Assembly (NCBI GenBank): GCA_964057225.1
Contig: OZ059898.1
Location: 13,603,767-13,667,766, forward strand
Direction of reading: 5' to 3'
From: Auanema rhodensis
Lineage: Eukaryota; Nematoda; Chromadorea; Rhabditida; Rhabditidae
DNA: 64,000 nucleotides
The position numbers were made by a program, and so were the translations under genes. How positions within the stretch are numbered: the stretch's first letter is position 1; each line of letters begins with the position of its first letter. The notes beneath the pieces are model-generated. The model was given only the letters and a program-made list of their open reading frames with translations, had not been told where the DNA came from and ran no database searches. Shown in pieces: positions 13,482 to 26,525 of the stretch.

Positions 13482-14810
13482 GCTAATGTTTCTATACATT
13501 TCATAGGTTTCTAAATAATTTTATATAATTCATATTATATTATATATATATATATATCGTATAGTACATATGATATACATATTTATGTTTTTTTTTGTTT
13601 GTTTGGAGCAGGAGGTGAATGAGAGTTTCTCTTTCTTTTTATTTTAACTTTACAACAATAATAATAACAACAACTTAATAACATTTCATTTTCATGTTAC
13701 ATGTTTCATGATATCATACTACTTGTGTTTGTTGTTATTTTTGCTCAGAACTTGAATCTCATAAACTCTTCATACCTGTCTTCCTCCTTCTCCTACTCCT
13801 TCTCCTTCTCCATTTCATAAGTATACTATCCTCTTTATACTTTTCACTCATTCATACCTTGCCTTACTCCCATTCCCCTCTCACTCCCCAAGTGTTTCTT
13901 TCTCTCATCATATTTTATTTTTGTTCAGAAAACCACCTAAAATCAGGAACATTTCTCTTCTCAAAATATAAATATCAAATTAAATTTTAACTAAAACATA
14001 AATTACTAAGTCTAATTAAAAAAATATTTATATTTACACATTTCACATGCTCTAACCTTTTTTGAGAGAAACATTTCAATAAACAAAATGTTTTTTTTTG
14101 AAGATCTTATCTCAAATCCATTTTTAACATAATTTTCTTTTTACTTTTGTATAATTTCGAAGATCGGAAATTATGATTTGAAAAGATTTTCGATTAAAAA
14201 TATTCTTAATTCATGAGAGGCTACGGACGAGAAGAAGGAGGATGGGAGCTCGATTTCGTGGTAAGAAATGAAAAAGAGAGAGAGAGAGATGTTGCATCTC
14301 CCCTTCTCTCATCTCTTACTGTAAACCCTGAGTCATTTTTTCTGGTCTTCTTATGAATAATTCGGTTTTTTTATTTGAAATATCCTGCTTGATCTCTGAT
14401 GTTTGTGATTGGTTTTAATATAATGGGTGAAACGTTGAACACAGCGAAATAGAACAATTTTAGGAAAAACTCTTTTTTTTTCTTTTTTTTTCTCTCTTCT
14501 TTTTTTTGAAAAGCTTGTTCATTCAAAGAAAAACGTCATAACTAAATAAAGAAATTTTTATTATATTATCAATGTATTTCATTCATAAAATCACAAGAAA
14601 AATATGAAATGAGAATATAAACAATGTATTTGTTGTTCTAAAATTTTTCAAAAAAATAAAAATAAATATACACGTAATTGAAATGATTATGATCGTTATG
14701 ATGTTCTTTCAATATACATAATATTAGTAATAGTTAATTTATAATATTATTATTAATTATTATTATCAATTATTATTTCCATATGTACATATATTTAGAT
14801 TCGATTTCAT
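13482..14810. other. Convergent intergenic region
   Basis: AT-rich sequence between two genes that face each other tail to tail. It contains (TA)n around 13535-13557, pyrimidine-rich DNA at 13780-13930 and a short GA tract near 14275. I see no gene. Confidence 0.5.
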
Positions 14811-17800
14811 TCAAATTACTGGATTTGATATCAATGGTGGTTCTTCTTCATTCGTATATTTACTTTTATTTGAAGCAAATGATATGGATCGAGCTTTGCG
14901 TGGAACTTCACGAGGACACGTCCAGTCGTATTGAGATTGCGAACGGAAAGTCTGAAAATATTTAGTTAAATCATACTTTTTTTTAATTTAATTGGTGCCT
15001 AAAGAAAATAGTCAAAGAATTAACCTTCTTATTAGCTTCGACAGCAGCACATAGCGTTCCATTTCGCATTTCACTCAAGACCAGGTTAAATGCTCTTGTT
15101 AGCATATCATTAATCTCATATGGTGTACATCCATGTGATTTAAATCCTTGATCTCTAAAATACTATATATGTTAACTATATCATATAAATAATATATAAA
15201 TATATGTAAATGATAATTTTATATGAAAAATGAAATCCGATATATAAACATATCGGAAATGAAAATTCAACCGTTCAATTGCATATCATCTCATATAATT
15301 GATTATGTGACGTGTATCAGACATCACGTGAATGATTTCCGTCATATAATTCCGGACGTGAAAATAAATCGTATATATGCTAATTTAAGAATAAATTAAA
15401 AACAATAACTTGCCTGAGGGTATATTTAACGATAGTAGACACTACACGGCTTCTTATATCTTTCCACTGTTCAACAGTAAAATGAACATTCGAATAGAAA
15501 TTTGCTTCTCCCATCCTTCGTCCCATTTCACGAATATTATCTCCTCGACCTTTGTTGGATATCCTGAGGTAATCTTGTTAAGAATTACTAAGTCAGAAAA
15601 TGCGATGTGTGTGTGTGCATGTGAGAGAGAGAGAGAGAGGGAGAGAGACAGAAAGACAGAGAAAGAGAGAGGAGGAAATGAAAATGATACTAACCATCTA
15701 AGCACTTGTTCGATAAATAATCCAACACGTTCTCCTGTATTTTTCACACTTTGATGATCTTCATACTGCTGCTCATAATTTGAATTACCAACAATAGCAG
15801 CAGCTAGTTGTTTATATTCTTCACAGAGCTATAAAAATATAAATTTTCAAATAAAATCAAAAAATTTATAAAACTTACAGTTAAAATGATATCTATGCCT
15901 AACGAAGTCTTTATCGGTGCAATGCTTTTGAGTACAAAATCAGCAACTCGTGGCCGTATAAATAAATTTTTTGACGTTGTAACCGTAACACTCTTCAAAC
16001 TTTGTCGTTGCTGTAACAATGATGATAATGAGCGATAATCTCTGATTTGCATAAATTTGTTGTTTTCATGGCATATTCAGTTTGAAAAATAATTAAAACC
16101 TTATTAAAACTTGGCCAATGATAAAAGAGCAGCCAATTAGTTGTACTATGAATGACGAGTAAAAGATTTGAAGCATCAGTTAAATAGTATGTATTCATGA
16201 AGCGATCAATATCACCATCAGCTGGATCTCTAGAAATTATAATAAATTAATATAATTATATTATTTACATGTTTGTTTATTTCTTATTTTTTTGTTTTTC
16301 AATAAGAAATGTAGCTGTCAAGAAAAGAAGCCAAAAATGATGAATATTATGAATGAAATAGTATAAAACAACTTACTCTACGCTTTCACCATAACCAAGT
16401 AATTCAAGTAATAATGTATTAAACATGTATAACATATTACATAAAATGAATTTAAAGTTTAAAAGCTGAAAATATGAGGAAATAACCATTATACAAGCAA
16501 CTTGTATAGAAAATTTATATTATTTTAAAACTTACAGACAACCGAAGTGGAATATTTCGTTTCATATGAGCATTTATGTGCAAATTTCCAACTGTTCGTT
16601 GATTACAAACCTTAAATTTGATTTTTCAATAATTTTTGAAACAGCACAAGTTGTTTTAAGTTTTTAAGAATCAAACTTACAATAATAGTTTTTATTGTAA
16701 GAACTGTTAACACAATAATTGGAAGAGGAGCTCGAAATATGATATCAGGTAGGAAGTGAACAACTAAAATATTGTATCATTCTTCATGGAAAAATGTTTA
16801 TTAAGAGGTACAAACCGAATTTGTATTGACGTGATGAAGTGCTGTTGTATGGCTTGAGAAGGGTTGATAGCCGATAACGAGATTGTTTGGTCGGCTTAAT
16901 TTCAAAACAGGGAACTAGAAATCTTTCGAATGGAATTGGTAATAAGTTTAAAATAGATGCTCCAATGATGATGCAAGCACATATCCAAAAAACTCCGAAT
17001 TTCGCTTTTCGTGTACGTTGTTCCAGAGGCTTCGTAACTGCCCAGTATCTGGAGCAATGAATAGATTATCCAAATTAAGGCAGTAACTCAGAAATGCTGC
17101 TGCTTGCAAGACGAGTTTGATTGAATAATGTGAAAACGTACCTTTCAACAGTGATGGCTAGAACTTGCCAGATTGTGCAGGACACGCAGAATGATGCAAA
17201 AGGTTGTAAGATGAATAAAACATAAGCCATAGTACCATATGTAGGTGGCATTCCATAAATAAACGATGGAATACCGTATGTAGCTATAAGTTGATTTCGT
17301 ATTTGAATATTGAATCTCTGAGATTATTTGACTACCTAAGCATGATAGAAGATATAATGAATCCCAGATGCATATCATTCCAAGATGAACTGCTAATCGT
17401 TTTGAGAAAACACGTGAGCCATAGATCTGAAGAATAATTGGCTTTGTTTCGTAAATGAGGAGGAGGAGTAGGAGGACAAATATGATGAATGAAGATGAAG
17501 CTATTGAACAATCAAAACGAAGATTTACCTGTATGAGCAGTAGAATACTACCTGTTAAGCCTAATGTAACAAGTGTCATGGTTATTACTCCATTATAACG
17601 ATAACTATAAATGAATTGATTACTCATTTAAGATACATTAGAGAGACAGATATGACGAATTCAGAAAACAAACCTGAAATTCTTGTATTCCTTGAAACTC
17701 TTAGCCATTGGAACAGCTAAGTGACCAGCTGAACTTGAATAGTAAACTTCAATATCAAAGCACCAGTCCATTTCAGGGAATTCGACCTTTGGATATTCAG

Positions 17801-17819
17801 TGGCATTTTCGATCACCAT
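14811..17819 (-). CDS. Class A GPCR, FMRFamide/neuropeptide-receptor-like
   Basis: Fourteen exons on the minus strand, 583 aa, all in frame: 17674-17819, 17529-17604, 17336-17426, 17142-17283, 16816-17048, 16681-16763, 16536-16610, 16377-16465, 16100-16229, 15879-16010, 15695-15828, 15414-15563, 15025-15154, 14811-14951. The extracellular N-terminus has an N-glycosylation site (NAT, residues 5-7). Seven membrane segments follow. The third ends in VLAITVERYWAVTKP, an ERY version of the E/DRY motif at 151-153. TM7 reads NLLLVIHSTTNWLLFY, the altered NPxxY region seen in FMRFamide-receptor-like GPCRs. After TM7 comes a tail of about 228 residues (356-583) with no domain I recognise. The intron after exon 12 starts with GC (AG|GCAAGT). 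The ATG sits 11 nt after a TTGCAG acceptor, suggesting trans-splicing or a 5' UTR intron. The ligand is unknown. Confidence 0.88.
15412..15413 (-). other. GC splice donor (GC-AG intron)
   Basis: Exon 12 of the GPCR ends CTCAG and the intron begins GCAAGT, the usual context for the rare GC-AG class. The reading frame joins to exon 13 only with this donor. Confidence 0.75.
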
Positions 17820-18631
17820 TGTGGTGACAACTGCAAGAAGAAAATACGAATAAAAATTAATGAAAAACAGAAGAAAATAACCGAAGACCAGATAAAATTA
17901 AGAATCAAGCAAAAGAGAAGAAGGAGAAGAAGAAGAAGAAAGAGGGGAGGAGGAGGTGAGAGAAAATATAAAATGAAAAAACAATAGTATGAGATGATAT
18001 ATATATAATACAATGCTAAGAAGATAATGAGGAAAATGAATGTGAGGAGAAAATAAGATTTTTTTGTGAAAAAAAAAAACTAAAATTTCGAGATATGATG
18101 CAATAAATTTAATAAGAAATATGATGATGTGTTAAACTTTTTTAAAAACTTTTTTTAGCTGAGAAATTGAAATATGATAGTATATGCTCACACATATCGA
18201 ATATGGATAGTGTACTTCAGATGATATATTTAAAAATTCACGAAGAAGTATCGAAGATTAACAAACAGAATAGATAAAAGGAAATGTCGGAAACCATCGA
18301 AATCGTCTAGAGCTTGAAGAAGCTGAAGTTAAATGATTATGAAAAGCAAACTCCATTGTTGCAGACATTCAACGTCACAGATTTGCTTGAAAACTGAGCG
18401 AGCGTGAGAACGTGAGCTTTCATGAGCAAAGAAGAGTAGGAGAGAATCGGTTTGTGTGTGAGTTTGCATATAAAGGATTTTCTTCACTGTGTTATTTTTC
18501 AATGAAATCAACCTTGTGAGGTCTGAAAGCACAGAATGATAAGCTCCTCCTCCCTAATTTTCGTTTGCTGAGTTCAAAGCATAGAAGGGAGAAGCATAGA
18601 GTACAGTGACAACTAGAGAAAGAGAAAGCGA

Positions 18632-18693
18632 CGAAGAGAGAGAAAGAGAGAGAAAGAGAGAGAAAGAGAGAGAAAGAGAGAGAAAGAGAAAGT
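18632..18693 (+). repeat. Purine repeat with 10-bp period
   Basis: The unit agaaagagag is repeated about six times without a break, a regular decamer rather than a simple dinucleotide tract. It lies upstream of the minus-strand GPCR gene. Confidence 0.8.
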
Positions 18694-19104
18694 AAGAATG
18701 ATAGACAGAGAGAAATAGACAGAAACGAGAGAACTAAGAGATTCGATGAAATAGAAGATGAAGAAGAAGACCTCTAGCTATATCTTGACTTCTAAAAGTC
18801 AGAACTTCAACTTGAAATAAAATAAAAAATTTCAAAAGCAATTTCATTTCATATCTCTTCTATCAGTTCAAAACTAGTAGTCACCTGTCATTGTTAGGAA
18901 TTCAACAAAATTTAAAAATAAAATAATATATCCATATGAAATTTAATGTACCTATACTATAAATAATATGCAATAGTTGGTGCTTGTTCTCTTTACTGGC
19001 AACTAAAAATATCCAAATGGGTATTTAAGAACTTTATTTTCTGAATGAAAATTTGATAAAGTTTTAAAATATTAAAATTAACTATATAGCATATGTTTAA
19101 ATAT

Positions 19105-19129
19105 AATATATATATATATATAGTATATA

Positions 19130-19163
<34 letters not shown>
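19105..19163. repeat. (TA)n microsatellite
   Basis: Nearly pure TA dinucleotides with two TAG interruptions. Confidence 0.85.
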
Positions 19164-19165
<2 letters not shown>

Positions 19166-20232
19166 ACATGTACATGTATGTGTTTATCTATGTGCTCCAG
19201 CAGATAATGTATGAAAGTCAGGAAAAGCTTTTTGGTGGGTGCTGCTTGTAATAGCGGTTGTTGTAGCAGTGGTGATGATGTTGGTGTTGGTGTATGACCG
19301 TGGTTAGATGTGGTGCTGGCTTGAGCCATAATGGTTTGTTCTAGATTCAAGTTCAAAACAATCTATTAAATGCTTTTGTTGTGTTGTATGGAAAATTATT
19401 GTTTCAATGATACTTTCACTTGAATGAGACAGTTTGTCTGACGTGTACCACAGCATACATAGCTTTAGTTTTCTTTTCAAAAATGGAGTTTTTAAAGAAA
19501 TATTTTGGATGTAAATTAGATATTTAAATTATTTTAAAACTACTTCAATAAACCTAAAAGTCTATCTAGATATATATCCAAATACACAATATGAAATATT
19601 ATAATCAGCATAGTTAAACTCAGTTATATATGTATATCATAGTAAGGAAGTGACATACTGAAGAATTTCATTTTAAAACCCAAATATAGCTGGGAAATGA
19701 TGACAAATTAGAAAATTCCAATTTAATCACTTCCATTCATATGCTGAGATGCCATTCGGTAAGCTGAGCTGAGCTTCGCATCAAACTCAAAACTTGATTG
19801 CCTTTGCTGATGACCATGACTTGCACAGAAGGCAATTGAATTGGAAAATTTCCAAGTTTAGCTCACGAATGAGCACATAAATCAGAGAAAACGAAGAATA
19901 TGACCTCCTTGTTATCTATACACATAATACATATGTACATATATTCTAAAACAGAGGGTAGAAAAAGGAAGAAGAGTGATGAAAAAGAGGAAAAAGAAGG
20001 CAAGAGAAAGGAAAAGAGAGAGAATATGAAAGAAATACTTTGAATAAAGCTTAACGCATAATTACCCCAATTTGAATGAGAAATGAAGAATAGTTTTCAA
20101 AAATCTGTGTTTCTATTCGAGATATTCTCGGTTATTTATTCATTAAAAACATTATAAAAGATAAATAATAAGTATGCAAATTGCTGTCGAGGGAGATCAA
20201 ACTTAGAACAGAAAAAGTTTTCAAAATTTTCT

Positions 20233-20235
<3 letters not shown>

Positions 20236-20286
<51 letters not shown>
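20236..20286 (+). repeat. (CT)n microsatellite
   Basis: Pure CT tract of about 50 bases inside otherwise purine-rich DNA. Confidence 0.9.
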
Positions 20287-20289
<3 letters not shown>

Positions 20290-21754
20290 AAGCTGACATA
20301 TACTCAACCAATCAAATATCTAAACTATGATATTTTAATTGTTTAAATCGTATATAGGCATACATATAAGTAAAAAAGAAAAATAGGGTATAGTTATCAC
20401 ATTTGAAAGAATGTGAGAGAGAAGGAAAAAAGAAAAGGGGAAGCGAGAGGAAATGCAGAATAAAGAAAAAACACAAAAAAAGGAAAAAAAGAGCTTCGAA
20501 TTGAAGATTAGTTGATGACTCATGACTTGCAAGCCGTTCACATGAATTCTACAAACTAAATAAGGTTAATGATGCTTGTTTTTCCTTATTCGTTTTCTAT
20601 GTTACTACTTATTTGACTTGGCAAACTAACGAACTACAACATTGACATCAGGAGCATCACACATATCAAGGAATTCTCAAAATATATTTTTCAATGAATG
20701 AAAGCAATTTACATTTGGAGAGAAATAATTTTTAACAGAGTCTTCTGGTTAGCTCAAGTCAGAGAGTATCAGATGACAAAAATTTTTTTGTGTGTATGAG
20801 AGGTCTTCGAGTGCATTTTCGGATGAAAAAATGAAAAAAAAATATTGAAACTAAAAAGAAAAACACATAAATACTGTCCTATAAGATTATTGGGTCGGAG
20901 AGAGAATAAGAGAGCAAAATTAGATTTAGTATAATGCTATAGTAATAGTTGGAATTTTACAATTTGGTTGAAAGCTGTAGACCTTTTAAAGTATGATTAT
21001 GTGGATGTTTGTGAAACATACATGTATGTATGTATGTATACTCTTATACACAGATACAAATAGAAGATCACAAGTATGTACAAGCCATGAACATTCATGA
21101 TGGACTATGTAAAACCCAATAGATATTCAAATATTTAGTAATGAAAGGAAAATAAATTTAAAAAGCTGAGTGAAATGAAAAGCAAAAAGCATCGTTGTTG
21201 ATTAAAAGCCAACATTATAATAGTACTATATAGCTGAGATTGAGGTTGAATAATTAGGTTCGTTAAAAGGGAACAGAAAAAATTGGATAAAAAAGCGTCA
21301 AAAAATGGGGTCATTGATCATGACATAGACAGGAAGTGAATGTTGGAAGCATGAGAGATCAGTTAGGGAATCAAAGAAATAAGAAGGATATCCCGAATTG
21401 AGCAATCAACATTCTTTTTTCGATATTTAAGTCTTCAAAAATTGAAGCTTGCTATCTGAATGCTGAAGGTGCTTGACGAGGTTGATGCAGTTAAGTCAAA
21501 TGAGAAGCATTAGTAAAGGATGATGATGACAAGCACAGCTAAAGACGGAAAATACGAAAGCTAAGAGACTAGAAATGGAAATCTGAATCAGTGAAGGAAT
21601 TTACAGAAAAGAAAATTCAAAAATTGGAATTCAAGATGTTAGCAAATCAGCTTGATGAAAAAATGTTTTCAAAAAAAAACCACACGTACATACATAAATG
21701 CACAATAGTTGTTCTGATACCTTTCAATAATTTCTTTGTTTTTTTTTGGAAAAA

Positions 21755-21760
<6 letters not shown>

Positions 21761-21812
<52 letters not shown>
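21761..21812 (+). repeat. (GA)n microsatellite
   Basis: Pure GA tract of about 52 bases. Confidence 0.9.
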
Positions 21813-21821
<9 letters not shown>

Positions 21822-24100
21822 TATGAGATGAAAAAACAATAAAAATATTATAAAGTGACTAGTAAGGTAGTTCATAGAAGTACAGAGAAAGGAAAGTGAA
21901 CGAGAACGATTAAGAATCAAAATCCTGAATCTAGCAAAAAAAACTATTTGGTATAACGGATTGTGAGGATTCTGTTTAGATTTGTTTAAAGTTATACTGT
22001 AAATCATATAATATATACTTTTCTCTCTTAATTATTATAAAAGACAGAAAAATTAAAATTTTGTACAAATTGGAAAAAAGGCAAATTTAAAGAAAATCTA
22101 ACGATCGATGGGCGATGAAAAGATATTTAAGAATTTGAATATTTTTCCAAAAAAAAGTTTTTTTTGACTAAATACTATTCATAGAATGTTTCGTTTTTCA
22201 ATAGTGAGAAACGTTCAAAAATTTAATATAAATTATGAAATTGGTAAGTTATTCATGTTTAGAGACATATGGCACTTGTCTAGCTTTTCAGGTTCTACTT
22301 CATTGGAGTGAAACGAGGACGACGTATGAGATTCAATGATAGCAATGCTGAATTAGAAAAAGCGTCAGCTTTTGAAAGGATGAAAAACGAATAGTTTGAA
22401 TAAAAGTAAAAGATAAAGGTTAGAAATAAGTTTAAGAGAACGAAAGGCTTATAAAGAATAAAAGAGGTGAAGGAGCTATTTGAAGGGTAGGAAAGAAGGG
22501 AGAGGTATATGGATATCAACCGCATGTGTGTCTCATGTAAGGGGAATGAATTGACCGTTAGACTTCCTACGTCAAGAATTCCATGCTAATCACGTGCATA
22601 ACAATCAGGAAAGAAGTAGTAAAAGAAATGAAAAGTAATTTGTAACCTTGTGTGAACATGAATACGATGAGCAAAAAGCATAAATCATTCATATATTAGA
22701 GCAAGAGGGTAAGCATGACAGGGTGAAGCATGAGATGAAATGATAGCCTGAAGCAGCAAAAATTCTTTGAGTCATCATTGCGTGAATTTAGATCTCAAAT
22801 TTCTCGCAACACACTCTAAAAGCTAGAATAAATGAGAAAAGAGCTCAATGATTTAGGAAAGAGAAATTAAAAATTCTCTGGGAAAATCAGAGCAGATGAG
22901 AGAGGGTAGGTGAGTGAGCAAGCTGAAAGTTTTCTCCCGAAGGAACAATGCCACGTTTAGTTTTGATGCATTAAACAAAAAAATTCTGACGCAAGTTTGA
23001 AGAAACCACCATGAGATGCGGAAGTTCAGTTTTCGTTAGGTTTCAGCAGTTTTTTTCTGCCGCAATGAGATTGTCGTTAGTAGATGGATATGAGCTGGAA
23101 TCTAGGAAAGAAAATATAAAGTTGAAATCATGAAAATCAAGCTGTTCGTGTATAATTTGAATGATGAAGGAATTTCTGGAACTCCAGAAGAAAATACACA
23201 GGTAAACAGAATAAACAATTCTGCAGGTAATTCTAAGAAGAAGAATACTGCTCAAAACATCTTAAATTTATTTTTAGAGAGAGAGAGAGAGAAGATCGAT
23301 GATTTCAAAATGAAAAAAAAAAGAAAAGAAATAACAGATTTCTGGTTATGGTAAAGCTTTGAAATAATTTTGTAAAAGGGTGGTCTGTAGTGTAAACGAT
23401 CATATATCTTCATGTATGTATATCCAAGAGATATACCATCTTTGAAAAATATTTTCTTTGATCAAATACAACAAAAGTACCAAATGCAGTGCATATTCAT
23501 AACGTCATCAGTATACTTATATGCTATCGAATTTTTGAAAAATAATGAAATGAATTATAAAAACTAAACAAAGAAGAAGAAGAAGAAGTGGGAATAGAAG
23601 GAGGATGGCATGAGGAAAAGACACAAAACCAAAAAAAATGAATGAAGGAAGTTTTGAAGAAATATCTCGTCTATACGACCAGATAATGCTGCTGATGATA
23701 CCGAAAACGAGTAAGTTTGCAAGACAAAGAAGCTTGATGCTTGACGATACACATATAAATGAAAATTCGAAATGTTGGAATATATACATAGATATTTCTT
23801 TGTTGGATTTTTTGGGAAAAAAAAGCAAATTTTCTCTCAACATCATATGAAAGTCACAGAGAAAATTGAAAAAAAAATGAGCGAAAGAATATCAACATAT
23901 GGAAAGGAACAGTTGATCCCTGTGTATGTGGTTCTAAAGAGAATGAGAAAGATGAAGATAAAGAGAAAGAGAAAGAGAGAGAGAATGAGAAAACGAGAAG
24001 AAATGAGGATTTCGTTCACAACTGTGTGCATGAATCTACATTAGGTAGTAGTGAGGGTGGATGCTTTGTAGTATTTAAAAAAAAAAAAGTAAATATTTCC

Positions 24101-26525
24101 AATTTTGCTCTGAGATACTCATCCCTCTCATTCGTTTCTTCATCTAAATCAACGGGTCTTATAACATGAAAAAGGAAAAAGACTTGCAGTAGTCAAATGA
24201 GTCGGATGAACGACCACCCATCCTACTGTTGTGGAGAAAGCAGTAAAAGAATGGCAAAGCTGACCATATGCTCACCTAAATCTGTTGACTTGGAAAGCTA
24301 TTTTTCGATTAAAATAAAAGAAATGAAGCTAAATGGCTGTTCCAAAAACTAAAAAAAACGCGCTTTTGAACGAACGACACTACCACTAGTTATATTCAGC
24401 AGTAACAGCACTACCATACTAGCAGCAGCAGCAGTTTTTTTGTTTCATTTTTCTCATTTCATCCTCCATATCTCAAAATAGAAGTTAATTGTGCAAAACG
24501 GAACATAAAAAAAAGAAATAAAGATTTAATAAACGCCAATTAATGAATTAATGAACTTAAATTTATTAATTTACTCCACAAAAAAAGAAAGAAAGATTAA
24601 TATTATTAAAAAAGAAATGTTGATTAATAATAGTTAATCATATAATTATATATAAACTTCTACTTTTTACTTGATCCTTTTGATTTCTAATTATATCCTA
24701 AATGTTTTTTTTATAATAATCATTAGATATATATATAGTATATACGTGAACTCTTTGCATTTTCCTCACTAATTATGTGAAATAACAACACATGAATTAC
24801 ATGTTATGCCGTCATGTACATCTTCGTCACATCGTTGTATATGAAACTGTTTGATGGAGCAGGCAACAACAAGATAACTGGCTGGTGTGTTCTTCACATT
24901 CTTTTGACTTAAAATTATTATTTTTAATACAGTAAATTGATATACATGTACACATGTACAGCGTCAACATAAATTAGTTATTGCTTTGTCTGATAATAGC
25001 TGTGTCTCTCTCTCTACAGTCCTTTTTTCGTCACATAGTCAGTCAATTTGCCAGTCAGTCAATCAGTCAGTCAGTCAGTCAGTCAACAATAACAATAATT
25101 GTATGGAAATTAATTAAACAAATGAATATTTAAAAGATAGACGACGATGCGGTATTTCTATCTCCCCCCCCCCTATAGACTTGCTTATAGATGATGATGT
25201 TATTTCTTTTACTGTTTTTTCTATTGTTTTAGCTTCAGTTTCAGATTCATATGTATACATATCCATAGATATGTACATACGACATACACAGACATACCCA
25301 TATATAGACAGAGCACATATGCATATGTATAATATACTAAGATAACATAATATGTATTACGCATGTTTGAATATCCAAAAATAGCTTTATGATGATAATG
25401 GAAGCTGTTGTCAAATTTTCTTTTATAATTTTTTTTGTTCGAAAAATGATATAATGATAATTAGCATAAGTCTCTGAGATGGTATCACGTTTCACGCATT
25501 TCCATCGAACGTCAAATTTCATTTACTTTTTACGTTGCAGAGGGAATGGTTGCATTTACCAACAATTTCTTCATCAATTTTTTCATCAACAGAATATAAG
25601 ATCATATAGTAAGCTAAATTATTATTTTATTTTACTATACAAAAAGTATGAAATATATGTATAATTTGAATATAATTAATAGAAAATATAATAAAATAAA
25701 CATAAGTATTAGTATTAATAAATCAAAATTTTAACTAACACTTTTAACAATTTAAAAATCTGAATTTATACGACAGAAAATGAAAAAAAGTCTACCGATT
25801 CACATGCATGCACACTCGAGCTTTTGCAAAGTTTGTAAATAAGTTATGAGTAAGGTGAACTTGAGCAAGAATTTTTTTCAAAAAAAAAATGAAAAAAGGT
25901 ATTGAGGGAGGTTAAGACTTGAGACAATATGAAACGTTGAGGAAATGAAGAAGAACAATAGCCATATTCATCTAACTCTTGTGTATTTGTAAACCAAAAA
26001 CATGTACATATACATAGGTACATAGAGGTATAGAATAAATAATTAAAATAAAAATATTTATTTTAAAAATTTGTAAGAAAACTATCAACAAACAATCATT
26101 TTTCCAATATAAATACATAAATATATACATATGTGTATATATATTATCTTTTCTTTAATAGTTCATATAAAAAAATTCTTATGATATAGAAGGATTTTCA
26201 AAAATTATTTATTAGGCTATGATGAAAAATTAAGGCAAAATTCAATCATGCATAGTATTGGATCGTTTTTTTTCACAAAAAAAAAACTTTTTTTCCTCAA
26301 TATCCTATGCAAATGTATACGAAAATTTATAAAAAAAATTGAAAAAAGGCAAAAGTCGTTTATAACTTCAGTGGTTTTAATTAAAAAATTATTTTGTTTA
26401 CTTCATTGTATTGTAATTACCTGAGATTGCACAAAAAAAAGCTTCATTTTTTTATTTATTCAAGATGAAGACGAGAAAAAATATTTGCTTAAACTATTTT
26501 CTGTAAATTAAAAATATGAGAATAT
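24101..26525. other. Intergenic, AT-rich with short tandem repeats
   Basis: Nothing gene-like. Notable are a CAG run near 24420-24436, a (CAGT)n array at 25036-25084, and a C9 run near 25166. It lies downstream of the last Sre-like gene. Confidence 0.5.
25036..25084 (+). repeat. (CAGT)n tetranucleotide array
   Basis: CAGT/AGTC units repeated about eleven times with two interruptions. Confidence 0.8.

Larger units (their letters stand above)
17820..19999. other. Upstream region of the GPCR gene, repeat-rich
   Basis: No firm gene. It contains GAA-rich DNA (17910-17960), a (GAGAAA)-type tract (18632-18693) and a long (TA)n tract (19105-19163). A minus-strand frame starting at ATG 19330 encodes a Ser/Thr/Pro/Gln-rich N-terminus of about 50 residues before running into the TA repeat. 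It could be an upstream exon of the GPCR transcript or chance; I do not call it a gene. Confidence 0.4.
20000..24100. other. Purine-rich non-coding stretch
   Basis: The + strand is conspicuously A/G-rich, the mirror image of the T/C-rich stretch upstream of the plus-strand channel gene. Open frames here (for example 21591-21842, 23772-24044) are Lys/Arg/Glu low-complexity products of that bias. It includes (CT)n at about 20236-20286 and (GA)n at about 21761-21812. I find no exon. Confidence 0.5.

Noticed and set aside
15410-15754. 114-codon plus-strand ORF
   Set aside because: Antisense shadow of GPCR exons 11 and 12 plus a GA tract in the intron.
17145-17627. 160-codon minus-strand ORF as a stand-alone protein
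   Set aside because: It spans introns of the GPCR that happen to stay open; splicing at consensus sites yields the conserved TM1-TM3 sequence instead.
21591-24044. Lys/Arg/Glu-rich frames of 74-112 codons
   Set aside because: Products of GA-rich DNA, open on both strands for the same reason; not genes.
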